Below, in pieces: positions 56,601 to 64,000 of a DNA stretch of 64,000 nucleotides (position 1 is the first letter of the stretch; each line of letters begins with the position of its first letter). The stretch comes from Alphaproteobacteria bacterium. Its GTDB lineage: Bacteria; Pseudomonadota; Alphaproteobacteria; Micropepsales; Micropepsaceae. Made by a program: the position numbers and the translations under genes. The stretch spans positions 1-64,000 of the forward strand of contig JAFKEU010000009.1 in the NCBI GenBank assembly GCA_017308475.1. The letters are read 5' to 3'. The notes below the pieces were generated by a model. It was not told the origin of the DNA. It saw only the letters and a program-made list of their open reading frames with translations, and did no database searches.

Positions 56601-58319
56601 ATGTCCGCCAAGTTCGACAAGTCCAAGCTACCCAGCCGCCATGTCACCGAAGGGCCGGAGCGGGCGCCGCACCGGTCCTATTACTATGCCATGGGCCTGA
56701 CCGAGCGGGAGATTCACCAACCCTTCGTGGGCGTGGCCAGCTGCTGGAACGAGGCGGCGCCCTGCAACATCGCGCTGATGCGCCAGGCCCAGTCCGCCAA
56801 GAAGGGGGTGAAGGCCACCGGCGGCACGCCCCGCGAATTCTGCACCATCACCGTCACCGATGGCATCGCAATGGGCCATGAGGGCATGCGCTCGTCGCTG
56901 GTGTCGCGCGAGGTGATTGCCGACTCGGTCGAACTGACCATGCGCGGTCATTGCTATGATGCGCTGGTGGGCTTGGCGGGCTGCGACAAGTCCCTGCCGG
57001 GCATGATGATGGCCATGCTGCGGCTGAACGTGCCCAGCGTCTTCCTTTATGGCGGCTCGATCATGCCGGGCCGTTTCCACGGCCAGGACGTGACCGTGGT
57101 GGATGTGTTCGAAGGCGTGGGCCAGTATTCGGCCGGCAAGATTCCCGAAAGCGAGCTGGTTGAGCTGGAGAAGGTTGCCTGTCCGGGGGCAGGGGCCTGC
57201 GGCGGCCAGTTCACCGCCAACACCATGGCCACGGTGGCCGAGGCTATCGGCCTGGCGCTGCCTTACTCCTCCGGCCCGCCGGCCGAAATCCTGGAACGCG
57301 ACGACTTCGCCTACAAGGCTGGAGAGACGGTAATGGCGCTCCTGGAGAAGAACCTGCGCCCGCGCGACATCTGCACCCGCAAGGCGTTCGAAAATGCCGC
57401 CATGGTGGTGGCTGCCAGCGGCGGATCGACCAATGCGGCGCTGCACCTGCCGGCCATGGCCAACGAGGCGGGCATCAAGTTCGACCTGTTCGACGTGGCC
57501 GAGATCTTCAAGAAAACGCCCTATATCGCCTCGATGAAGCCGGGCGGCAAATATGTCGCCAAGGATTTGTGGGAAGCAGGCGGCGTGCCCATGCTGATGC
57601 GCGCGCTGCTGGATGCGGGCCTGCTGCACGGCGACTGCATCACCGTCACCGGCAGGACCGTGGCCGAGAACCTGAAGGACATCACCTTCAACCCCGACCA
57701 GAAAGTGATCGTGTCGGTGGACAAGGCGCTGGCCCCCACAGGCGGCGTCGTCGGCCTGAAGGGAAACCTCGCCCCCGAAGGCGCGATCGTGAAGATCGCC
57801 GGCCTCAAGCACATCAAGCATCGCGGCCCGGCCCGCGTCTTCGATTGCGAGGAGGATGCCTTCGCGGCGGTCGAGGCCCGCAACTACCAGGAAGGCGATG
57901 TGATCGTGATCCGCTGGGAAGGCCCCAAGGGCGGTCCCGGCATGCGCGAGATGCTTTCCACCACCGCGGCACTGTACGGGCAGGGGGTGGAGAATATCGC
58001 GCTTCTCACCGATGGCCGCTTTTCGGGCGGCACACGCGGCCTTTGCGTCGGCCATGTCGGGCCCGAAGCCGCGGACGCCGGTCCCATCGGCCTGCTGAAG
58101 GATGGCGACATCATCGTGATCGATGCCGAGACCGGCGAGCTGAAGGTCGAGTTGAGCGACACCGAGCTGGAAGCCCGCAGAAAGGCTTTCCGGCCGAAGG
58201 CCGCGGGCTTCAAGACCGGCGCGCTGGCGCGCTATGCGAAGAATGTCGGCCCGGCGCGATTTGGTGCCTTGACGACTCCCGGGGCGGATGAAGAAGTGCG
58301 CTGCTACGCCGACATCTGA
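56601..58319 (+). CDS. ilvD: dihydroxy-acid dehydratase
   Basis: 572-residue Fe-S enzyme of branched-chain amino acid synthesis: dihydroxy acids to 2-keto acids. ATG 56601; the frame opens earlier but that region is the katG operator area. Cluster cysteines are in [20 protein letters not shown] and [31 protein letters not shown] and [11 protein letters not shown] are further family motifs. No other ilv genes nearby. Next gene is the membrane methyltransferase, 13 bases later. Confidence 0.97.
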   Translation: MSAKFDKSKLPSRHVTEGPERAPHRSYYYAMGLTEREIHQPFVGVASCWNEAAPCNIALMRQAQSAKKGVKATGGTPREFCTITVTDGIAMGHEGMRSSLVSREVIADSVELTMRGHCYDALVGLAGCDKSLPGMMMAMLRLNVPSVFLYGGSIMPGRFHGQDVTVVDVFEGVGQYSAGKIPESELVELEKVACPGAGACGGQFTANTMATVAEAIGLALPYSSGPPAEILERDDFAYKAGETVMALLEKNLRPRDICTRKAFENAAMVVAASGGSTNAALHLPAMANEAGIKFDLFDVAEIFKKTPYIASMKPGGKYVAKDLWEAGGVPMLMRALLDAGLLHGDCITVTGRTVAENLKDITFNPDQKVIVSVDKALAPTGGVVGLKGNLAPEGAIVKIAGLKHIKHRGPARVFDCEEDAFAAVEARNYQEGDVIVIRWEGPKGGPGMREMLSTTAALYGQGVENIALLTDGRFSGGTRGLCVGHVGPEAADAGPIGLLKDGDIIVIDAETGELKVELSDTELEARRKAFRPKAAGFKTGALARYAKNVGPARFGALTTPGADEEVRCYADI

Positions 58320-58332
58320 AACGCAGGCGAAA

Positions 58333-58992
58333 ATGGAAATGTCGCGGGAACGGACGATCGATTTTCTCGCGATAGTCCCGGTTATCCTGTTTTACGGCAT
58401 CGCCGTCATCGGCCTGCTGATCCAGTCGTCCCGCCTGATCGCGTCCGGCGGCGACCTGTTGATGCTGGTTCTGGCCGTCAGCACGAAGCTGGCCGGGGCC
58501 TTTTTCCTGGCACAACAGATCGTCCTGTTCCTGATCCGGCCATTGCCCATCGCAAAGTGCCGGGGCTGGCTGCCGCGCGCGGCAGCGGTGTTCGGGGCTG
58601 ACATCGGCATGAGCCTGGTTTTCCTGCCAGCCGCGCATCTGTCGCTGTTCGCGCAATTCTTGTCGACGTTGTTCACCTTTGCCGGCACCGTGGCGTCCAT
58701 CTATGTGACCGGCATATTGGGGCGCAGCTTCAGCGTCACGCCCCAGGCGCGGGCTTTTGTCGAGCGCGGCCCCTATCGGGTGATCCGCCACCCGCTCTAT
58801 GTGGCCGAACAGGCGATCCTGTTCGGCGTCTCCCTGCCATACCGCCAGCCGTGGTCCTTCCTCATTTTCCTGGTGTCGCTGGCGGCACAGGTGCCGCGTA
58901 TGTATTTTGAGGAGCGGGTGTTATCGCAGAACATACCGGCGTATCAGGCCTATGCGGCCAGGACAGCGCGGATTCTGCCCGGCCTCTACTAG
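58333..58992 (+). CDS. isoprenylcysteine-carboxyl-methyltransferase-like membrane protein
   Basis: About 219 residues from ATG 58333 (ATG 58339 also possible). Five to six transmembrane helices, with the C-terminal motif GPYRVIRHPLYVAEQAILFGV typical of ICMT/PEMT-type phospholipid or methyl-transfer enzymes (RHP...YXXE), and EERVLSQNIPAYQAYAARTARILP at the end. SAM is likely used at the membrane; substrate unknown. Directly after ilvD and probably in the same transcript. Confidence 0.85.
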   Translation: MEMSRERTIDFLAIVPVILFYGIAVIGLLIQSSRLIASGGDLLMLVLAVSTKLAGAFFLAQQIVLFLIRPLPIAKCRGWLPRAAAVFGADIGMSLVFLPAAHLSLFAQFLSTLFTFAGTVASIYVTGILGRSFSVTPQARAFVERGPYRVIRHPLYVAEQAILFGVSLPYRQPWSFLIFLVSLAAQVPRMYFEERVLSQNIPAYQAYAARTARILPGLY

Positions 58993-59001
58993 GCCGCCGT
59001 A

Positions 59002-59595
59002 TCACGCTGCCGTCTGGCCTTTCTGGCTGATCATCTTCTCGATCCGCCGGTCCGGCACCAGCCAGGTTAGCGCCACAATGAGATAGCAACCCAGCCCGAC
59101 CCAGGGCATGAACAGGGATGAGACGATTCCCGCCGCATAAAGCAGGGGCGAGATATTGGCTTTCAGGTCGCGCCCCAGAACCTGGCGCATGGGCGAGTCC
59201 GGGCCCTGCATGCGGATGATCACGCGCTGCATAAGCCACCAGGCCAGCGCCGGCATGAAAAGCGCAATGCCATAGACGGCGGTTGGAATGGGCGCAAATT
59301 CACGTTCGCCCATCCAGGCCGTGGCAAATGGCACCAGCGACACCCAGAACAGCAGGTTGAAATTGGCCCACAGCACCGCGCCGTTCACGTGATGGACCAG
59401 ATGGAAATAATGATGGTGGTTGTTCCAGTAGATGCCGACATAGAGGAAGCTTAGCGCATAGGACAGGAAAATCCGCCACAGCGCCCCCAGCGCCTCCAGC
59501 GTGGCGTGCTCGGGCACCTTCATTTCCAGCACCATGATGGTGATGATGATGGCGACCACGCCATCGGTCATGGCCAGCAGCCGTTCCTTGCCCAC
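59002..59595 (-). CDS. TMEM175-family (DUF1211) potassium channel-like protein
   Basis: 197 residues from GTG 59595. Six transmembrane helices. The N-terminal helix LLAMTDGVVAIIITIMVLEMKVPE is the DUF1211/TMEM175 signature, a variant of the (F/M)SDG filter region. The loop SFLYVGIYWNNHHHYFHLVHHVNG is typical. Bacterial TMEM175 proteins form K+-conducting tetramers. Convergent with the upstream methyltransferase gene. Confidence 0.88.
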   Translation of the reverse strand: MGKERLLAMTDGVVAIIITIMVLEMKVPEHATLEALGALWRIFLSYALSFLYVGIYWNNHHHYFHLVHHVNGAVLWANFNLLFWVSLVPFATAWMGEREFAPIPTAVYGIALFMPALAWWLMQRVIIRMQGPDSPMRQVLGRDLKANISPLLYAAGIVSSLFMPWVGLGCYLIVALTWLVPDRRIEKMISQKGQTAA

Positions 59596-59636
59596 GTCAC
59601 ATTCCCCAAATGCCGGCTGATGCTAGGCAAGCGCCG

Positions 59637-59672
59637 GGATTTTGCCAATCGGGTGGATTTTGCCAATCAGGC
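59637..59672. repeat. 18-bp tandem duplication across a stop codon
   Basis: GGATTTTGCCAATCGGGT (59637-59654) is followed directly by GGATTTTGCCAATCAGGC (59655-59672), 16 of 18 identical. The second copy covers the stop of the minus-strand dipeptidase gene (59667-59669). Confidence 0.6.
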
Positions 59673-60878
59673 GGCCTTGCGCGCCTTGTGTGCCGCCTTC
59701 AGAACCCGAAGGGCATTGCCGCCCCAGAAATTGGCCAATTGTGCCTGCGTATATCCCAGCTTGACCAGCCGCTCGGTGATGCGCGGCAGGGAGGCGACGT
59801 CTTCCATCCCTTGAACGCCACCGCCGCCGTCCCAGTCGCAGCCCACGCCCACATGATCGGGTCCCACCAGGTCCAGCGCATGGGTCACATGCCGCATGAA
59901 ATCCTCGAAACCGGCGCGCGGCTGCGGATATTTCACGTCCAGCGCCCTGATTGCGGCTGCGGTCTGGCGAACCGTCGCCGCCGCCTCGGCCGGCGTCATG
60001 CCCGACAGGTTCTCCAGCCTCGCATAGAGCGGCCCGGCAAGCTTGGCGCGCTCGGGATTGGGCGGGACCGCAATCAGATAGTCGTTATAGCTGTTGATCT
60101 GGATCGTGCCGCCCATGGCCGCCAGCTTTTTGATGCGGTCGTCGTCCAGGTTTCGTGGATGATTGTGCACGGCCCGGCAGCCTGAATGGCTGCACATGAT
60201 GGGCGCCCGGGACTGTTCGATCAGATCGTCGAACACGCTGTCGGCCGAGTGGCTGGCGTCCAGCACCACGCCCAGATCGCCCGCCAGCGCTACCAGTTTC
60301 CTGCCCGCGGGCGACAGCCCGCCCCAGTGCGGCTTGTCGGTGGCGCTGTCGCCGAACTGGTTCACCTTGAAATGCACAGGTCCCACCATGCGCACGCCCA
60401 AGGCATAAAAGCTCCGCAGCCGGCTGACATCCTCACCCAGGGGATAGGCATTCTCGATGCTCTGATAGACGATGATCTTGCCCTTGGCTGCGATGCGCCC
60501 AGCGTCTTCCGCCACAAGGGCCAGTTCGAAAGTGTCTGGATCGGCCGCGACCATCTCGCGGATCTCGGCGGCCCGCAGCAGCGCGGCGTCGCGCGCCGCC
60601 ATCATGCCTTTCGGCGTCAATGGTCCCTGCGGGGTATAAATCGCCCAAAAACCGCCATCCAGGCCGCCCTGGCGCATGCGCGGCACGTCCACCTGGGTCA
60701 GGTCGCCGCTGTGGCGCTGCATGATGTTCCAGCCCGGGCGCGCCAGGCTGGCCGGCGTGTCCAGGTGCGTGTCCAGGCATATCAGCCGATGATGAAGCCC
60801 CTGTGCGCGCGCCTCCTCGGTCACGAGGGCCAGCGCGGCTGCCGCGCCATTTACCATCATCTTGCGCCGCGTCAGCAT
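59667..60878 (-). CDS. membrane dipeptidase (peptidase M19, renal dipeptidase-like)
   Basis: 403 residues. N-terminal Tat-like signal (LTRRKMMVNGAAAALALV, twin Arg), then a TIM-barrel zinc peptidase of family M19. DTHLDTPASL carries the HXD zinc pair; GVVLDASHSAD, APIMCSHSGCRAVHNHPRN and HVGVGCDWDG supply the remaining His/Asp residues. Probably an exported D-Ala-D/L or L,L-dipeptidase. The stop lies inside the tandem duplication at 59637-59672. Confidence 0.92.
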   Translation of the reverse strand: MLTRRKMMVNGAAAALALVTEEARAQGLHHRLICLDTHLDTPASLARPGWNIMQRHSGDLTQVDVPRMRQGGLDGGFWAIYTPQGPLTPKGMMAARDAALLRAAEIREMVAADPDTFELALVAEDAGRIAAKGKIIVYQSIENAYPLGEDVSRLRSFYALGVRMVGPVHFKVNQFGDSATDKPHWGGLSPAGRKLVALAGDLGVVLDASHSADSVFDDLIEQSRAPIMCSHSGCRAVHNHPRNLDDDRIKKLAAMGGTIQINSYNDYLIAVPPNPERAKLAGPLYARLENLSGMTPAEAAATVRQTAAAIRALDVKYPQPRAGFEDFMRHVTHALDLVGPDHVGVGCDWDGGGGVQGMEDVASLPRITERLVKLGYTQAQLANFWGGNALRVLKAAHKARKAA

Positions 60879-61009
60879 GGCGTCCCTGCGAAAAGCGGTG
60901 AATCGCTCTGGAATCTAACCGATTTACGCCTATTGCCGTCTGTGGCGGCTTGCCCCGGCCCGCGTGAAAGGTAAACTTTTTGAAGGTTGTCTGGACCGAA
61001 TGGGCGGGG

Positions 61010-61882
61010 ATGCGGAAAATCCTGAATCTGGCGCTGGGGATTGTGCTGGCGGCGGCCATGCCGGCATGGGGCGGAGCGCCCAAAGATGTGCGCCTGGCCC
61101 TGTTCCAGCAGAAGACCATCTTCCGTTCCGGGCTGACCCACACCCATACCATTGCGCTGACCTTCGACGACGGACCCAACGCCCACACCGCCGAGGTGCT
61201 TGACGCGCTGAAGGAACTGCATGTCCACGCAACTTTTTTCATCGTTGGCAACCAGGCCCATCGCCATCCCGAGATCCTGGCCCGGATAGCGCGCGAAGGG
61301 CACCTGCTGGCCAATCACAGCGCGACCCATTCCCTGTTGGGCGCGGCCTATGACGCCAGCCCCCAGCGGCTGATCGACCAGGTGCGCGATGTCGATGAGC
61401 AGATCGCCCCGCTGATGGTCCCGGGTGAGCGGCGCTTCTTTCGCGCCCCATATGGGGCGTGGAAACATGCCCATGCGGACATCCTCAATGCCGATCCGCA
61501 ACTGCGCCAGTATATCGGCCCGATCTATTGGGACATCGGCGGCGAAATCCGCATGTCGCGCGACGGCTATGTACTGAACGCCGCGGATTGGGACTGCTGG
61601 CACCTGAAATGGTCGGCCCACACCTGTGCCAAGGGCTATGCACGCGAGATTCGCCGCAAGAATGGCGGCGTCGTGCTGATGCACTGCATTCACGTCAATT
61701 CCGCCGCCCTGGTGCGCCAGGTGGTGCCTCCGCTTCTGGAAGAAGGCTACCGCTTCGTCCGCCTGGACCAGATGCCGCAATACCGCCAGTACCAGACGCC
61801 GCCCGCCAGGCCGCGCGGCGTGGCCAATGCGCGGGAAAGGCCCGTGCGTCTGGCGTCGCTCCGGCCCGAAGACGTGAAATAA
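61010..61882 (+). CDS. exported polysaccharide deacetylase (NodB-type)
   Basis: About 290 residues from ATG 61010 with a signal peptide (LALGIVLAAAMPAWGGA). NodB-domain motifs: TFDDGP (Asp53-Asp54), then HSATH (His103, His107), and FRAPYGAWKHAH, the usual metal and catalytic residues. The C-terminal basic tail (PPARPRGVANARERPV) is unstructured. Carbohydrate esterase 4 family; substrate could be peptidoglycan or exopolysaccharide. Followed by the EamA transporter 3 bases later, so the two are probably co-transcribed. Confidence 0.9.
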   Translation: MRKILNLALGIVLAAAMPAWGGAPKDVRLALFQQKTIFRSGLTHTHTIALTFDDGPNAHTAEVLDALKELHVHATFFIVGNQAHRHPEILARIAREGHLLANHSATHSLLGAAYDASPQRLIDQVRDVDEQIAPLMVPGERRFFRAPYGAWKHAHADILNADPQLRQYIGPIYWDIGGEIRMSRDGYVLNAADWDCWHLKWSAHTCAKGYAREIRRKNGGVVLMHCIHVNSAALVRQVVPPLLEEGYRFVRLDQMPQYRQYQTPPARPRGVANARERPVRLASLRPEDVK

Positions 61883-61885
61883 TCC

Positions 61886-62830
61886 ATGGCAAGCGCGGGC
61901 AGCTCCCGCTGGACCGGTTTTGTGATCGCACTGCTGGCGGGCACATTGTTCGGCGTCGGTGGCACTTTCGGCCAGTTCCTGTTCCAGCACCGTGGTGTCG
62001 ATCTGGACTGGCTGGTGACTGCGCGCCTGCTGGTGTCGGGCAGCGCGCTGCTGCTGCTGTCGGCGGCGCGGGACGGCAGGCTGCTGCTGGCGCCGTGGCG
62101 GGACCGGAGGGACTCCATCCAGCTTCTGCTTTTCGGCATCTTCGGCATGCTGGCGGTTCAGTATACCTATTTTGCCGCAATCCATGCCTCCAACACGGCC
62201 ACCGCGACGGTGCTGCAGTACACGGGGCCTGCGATGATCGCGGTCTGGCTGGCGCTGGTGGGCCGGCGCTGGCCGTTGCCGCGCGAACTGGCTGCCATCG
62301 GCCTGGCCCTGGTGGGCACCTTTCTGCTGGTCACGCATGGGCGTACAGGGGTCCTGTCCATCTCGCCCCTGGCGCTGTTTTGGGGGTTGGCTTCGGCCGT
62401 GGCGGCGGCATTCAATTCGTTGCAGCCTGTGGGCTTGCTGCACCGCTACAAGGCATCACACATCACCGGCTGGGGCATGGTGATCGGGGGCGTTGCGCTC
62501 AGCTTCCGGCACCAGCCCTGGGACATCGCGGGTAAGTGGGATGCGATCGCGATCGGTTTCCTGCTGTTCATCTTCGTCTTCGGCACGCTGCTGTCCTTCT
62601 ACTTCTACCTCAAGGCGGTACGCCTGATCGGCGCACAGAAGACCAGCCTTCTGTCCTGTGCCGAGCCTTTCGCGGCGGCCGTGCTGGCCGTGTTCTGGCT
62701 GGGCGTGCGCTGGACACCGATGGACTGGCTGGGGGCCGCGCTGGTGCTGGCCACCATCTTCCTGCTGGCGCGCGCCAAGCCGGAAGAAGAGCTCCTGGCC
62801 GAGGTCACGGGAGACATCCGGTCCCACTAG
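61886..62830 (+). CDS. EamA/DMT-family transporter
   Basis: 314 residues, ten helices in two EamA halves (GFVIALLAGTLFGVGGTFGQ; ALFWGLASAVAAAFNSLQPVG), YicL-like. Distinct sequence from the other EamA gene at 45521. C-terminal tail ARAKPEEELLAEVTGD. Starts 3 bases after the deacetylase gene. Substrate unknown; a link to cell-wall metabolite export is only suggested by the neighbour. Confidence 0.9.
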   Translation: MASAGSSRWTGFVIALLAGTLFGVGGTFGQFLFQHRGVDLDWLVTARLLVSGSALLLLSAARDGRLLLAPWRDRRDSIQLLLFGIFGMLAVQYTYFAAIHASNTATATVLQYTGPAMIAVWLALVGRRWPLPRELAAIGLALVGTFLLVTHGRTGVLSISPLALFWGLASAVAAAFNSLQPVGLLHRYKASHITGWGMVIGGVALSFRHQPWDIAGKWDAIAIGFLLFIFVFGTLLSFYFYLKAVRLIGAQKTSLLSCAEPFAAAVLAVFWLGVRWTPMDWLGAALVLATIFLLARAKPEEELLAEVTGDIRSH

Positions 62831-63132
62831 GGCCGGGCTTTCCACAACATTACAACTTGTCCTCCTCCGATCGCGGCCCGCTATTCTTTCCCGGATACAT
62901 CGGAGCCGCCCGTGCCTGTCCATCCCTTATCCGCCGGTCCGCCGCCAAGCTTATCCACCATCATGCAGTCCTTGGGCGTGCGCCTGTCCAACGGCTCCGC
63001 CGCGCAAAGCCGTCAAAACCCGCTCCTGCCGGGGGGAGGGGGGTCTGCAAAAATGCGAAAACGAATAGGCGGCGCGCGGCACACACTTATCCGCCGTTTC
63101 TGCACACCCGCGCCACGACAGTGACCAGCCTG
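62831..63132. other. 302-base intergenic region without a supported gene
   Basis: Between the EamA gene (plus) and the hydrolase gene end (minus). Contains three TTATCC elements: TTATCCGCC (62927-62935), TTATCCACC (62951-62959) and TTATCCGCC (63087-63095), which resemble DnaA boxes, and a G-run (GGGGGGAGGGGGG) near 63029-63041. No open frame with codon bias. Confidence 0.4.
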
Positions 63133-64000
63133 CTAAAGCGCGCGGACGGCTTCTGCGATGAGATCCTCGGCCTTTGCCGAATCCGTCACGATCGCACCCA
63201 GGGTCAGGAAGGGATGGATCATGCCGGCAAAGCAGACGTGCTTCACCGCCACGCCCGCCGCCGCCAGCCGGTCGGCATAGGCGGTGCATTCGTCCACCAG
63301 CGGATCGTATTCGGCGCTGATCACCAGCGCAGGCGGCAGGCCCTCCAGCCGGGGGCGCAGGATGGGCGAGGCGCGCGGGTCCAGCCGGTCGGCGGGATCG
63401 GGCACGTAATTGTCCATGAACCAGTGCAGCGCCCTGGTCGTCAGCATATAGCCGCTGGCATTGCGTTCGTGGGACGGATATTTGCGGCTCATGTCGGTCA
63501 TCGGATAGATCAGTACCTGCAGCGCTACCGGAAATTCGCCGCTGTCCAGCGCCAACTGCGATACCACCGCCGCCAGATTGCCGCCCGCGCTGTCGCCAGC
63601 CAGGACCAGCCGCGCAGGATCGGCGCCCAGCCGCGCGGCATTGCGAGACGCCCACAACGCGGCGGCATAGGCATCCTCGACCGCGCCGGGGAACTGGGTT
63701 TCCGGCGCCAGCCGGTATCCGACGGACAGGACCGCGCAGCCGGACCGTACTGCCAGGCGGCGGCAGGTCGTGTCGTACAGCTCCAGCGAACCCAGCATGA
63801 AGCCGCCGCCGTGGTAGTAGACCATGATCGGGCAGGGCGATTTGTCTTTGGTCGGGCGATAGAAGCGGCAGGGCAGTGGCCCATGGTCAGTCGGAATCGC
63901 CAGTTCATAGGCGATGGCCACGGCCGGCTTGTCCGCCAGCAGCTTCCGGCGGTTCTCGCCGTATGCCACGCGCAGGCGCGATGGCGGCAGATCGGTCGGC
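63133..64000 (-). CDS. HSL-family alpha/beta-hydrolase, 5' end outside window
   Basis: Esterase/lipase of the hormone-sensitive-lipase family. The frame continues past the end of the window (PTDLPPSRLRVAYGENRRKL reads through), so the start is upstream. Oxyanion motif YYHGGGFMLGS, nucleophile GDSAGGNLAAV (GDSAG), acid in EYDPLVDE and catalytic His in GMIHPFLTLG are all present. Substrate: short-chain esters. Convergent with the EamA gene. Confidence 0.92.
   Translation of the reverse strand, partial: PTDLPPSRLRVAYGENRRKLLADKPAVAIAYELAIPTDHGPLPCRFYRPTKDKSPCPIMVYYHGGGFMLGSLELYDTTCRRLAVRSGCAVLSVGYRLAPETQFPGAVEDAYAAALWASRNAARLGADPARLVLAGDSAGGNLAAVVSQLALDSGEFPVALQVLIYPMTDMSRKYPSHERNASGYMLTTRALHWFMDNYVPDPADRLDPRASPILRPRLEGLPPALVISAEYDPLVDECTAYADRLAAAGVAVKHVCFAGMIHPFLTLGAIVTDSAKAEDLIAEAVRAL

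Noticed and set aside
62927-63095. oriC
   Set aside because: Only three loose DnaA-like boxes, no AT-rich unwinding region, and no dnaA, parAB or hemE neighbour.

Overview
The window is a gene-dense, high-GC stretch of chromosome from an alphaproteobacterium. The evidence is a PopZ-type polar scaffold gene beside valS, an F1-only ATP synthase operon atpHAGDC, a DUF3126-like gene after cysE, NrtR-type control of nadABC, a CtrA-type box, and Fur/Irr-like boxes in front of katG. Almost everything looks like housekeeping or lineage-core gene content. I see no CRISPR array, complete insertion sequence, rRNA operon or intact prophage. The exact order cannot be fixed from sequence alone; a Rhizomicrobium/Caulobacter-like lineage would fit.

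Layout. 1-6.7 kb: end of an N6-adenine methyltransferase gene, glyQ-glyS, ppdK. 7-14.2 kb: SleB-like hydrolase, then a long minus-strand chain (TauE-type permease, HD hydrolase, tyrosine phosphatase, nrtR, nadA, nadB, nadC) with a clear palindromic operator before nadA. 14.4-24.5 kb: PAS histidine kinase, queC-queE, a 26-residue membrane peptide, nitroreductase, a frameshifted exported protein, cysE, small membrane proteins, PhoH ATPase, gamma carbonic anhydrase, GYF-domain protein, glycine-zipper protein, DUF4019-like protein. 24.7-33.1 kb: sdhCDA on the minus strand, with sdhB about 4.4 kb away on the plus strand; between them a large membrane protein, rpe, an inverted-repeat element and a heparinase-II/III-like protein. 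33.1-36.5 kb: diiron ferritin-like protein and a TetR plus Lnt-like operon. 36.5-41.3 kb: atpHAGDC. 41.6-45.4 kb: amtB-glnK with a sigma-54 promoter, lepB, queD, queF. 45.5-49.7 kb: EamA transporter, tRNA-Asn, beta-propeller protein, tRNA-Cys, isoaspartate methyltransferase-like protein, popZ. 49.8-58.3 kb: valS, OYE, a second glycine-zipper protein, katG and ilvD back to back. 58.3-64 kb: membrane methyltransferase, TMEM175-like channel, dipeptidase, polysaccharide deacetylase, EamA transporter and a truncated HSL-type esterase.

Joint functions. NAD synthesis from aspartate is complete (nadABC) with its likely regulator. The deazaguanine genes are in two places (queCE and queDF), and QueD lacks the usual catalytic cysteine. 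Energy metabolism has succinate dehydrogenase (split) and F1-ATPase. Nitrogen scavenging is amtB-glnK.

Most worth a second look: low-GC in-frame patches inside glyS and valS; the NrtR-phosphatase-HD cluster; the katG operator pair; the cysteine-less QueD; the split sdh locus; the Lnt-like protein under a TetR; the Cys-framed glycine-zipper paralogues; a 26-residue membrane peptide behind a perfect inverted repeat; a 21-bp perfect palindrome at 20473-20493; and a 76-bp inverted-repeat element at 29754-29829.
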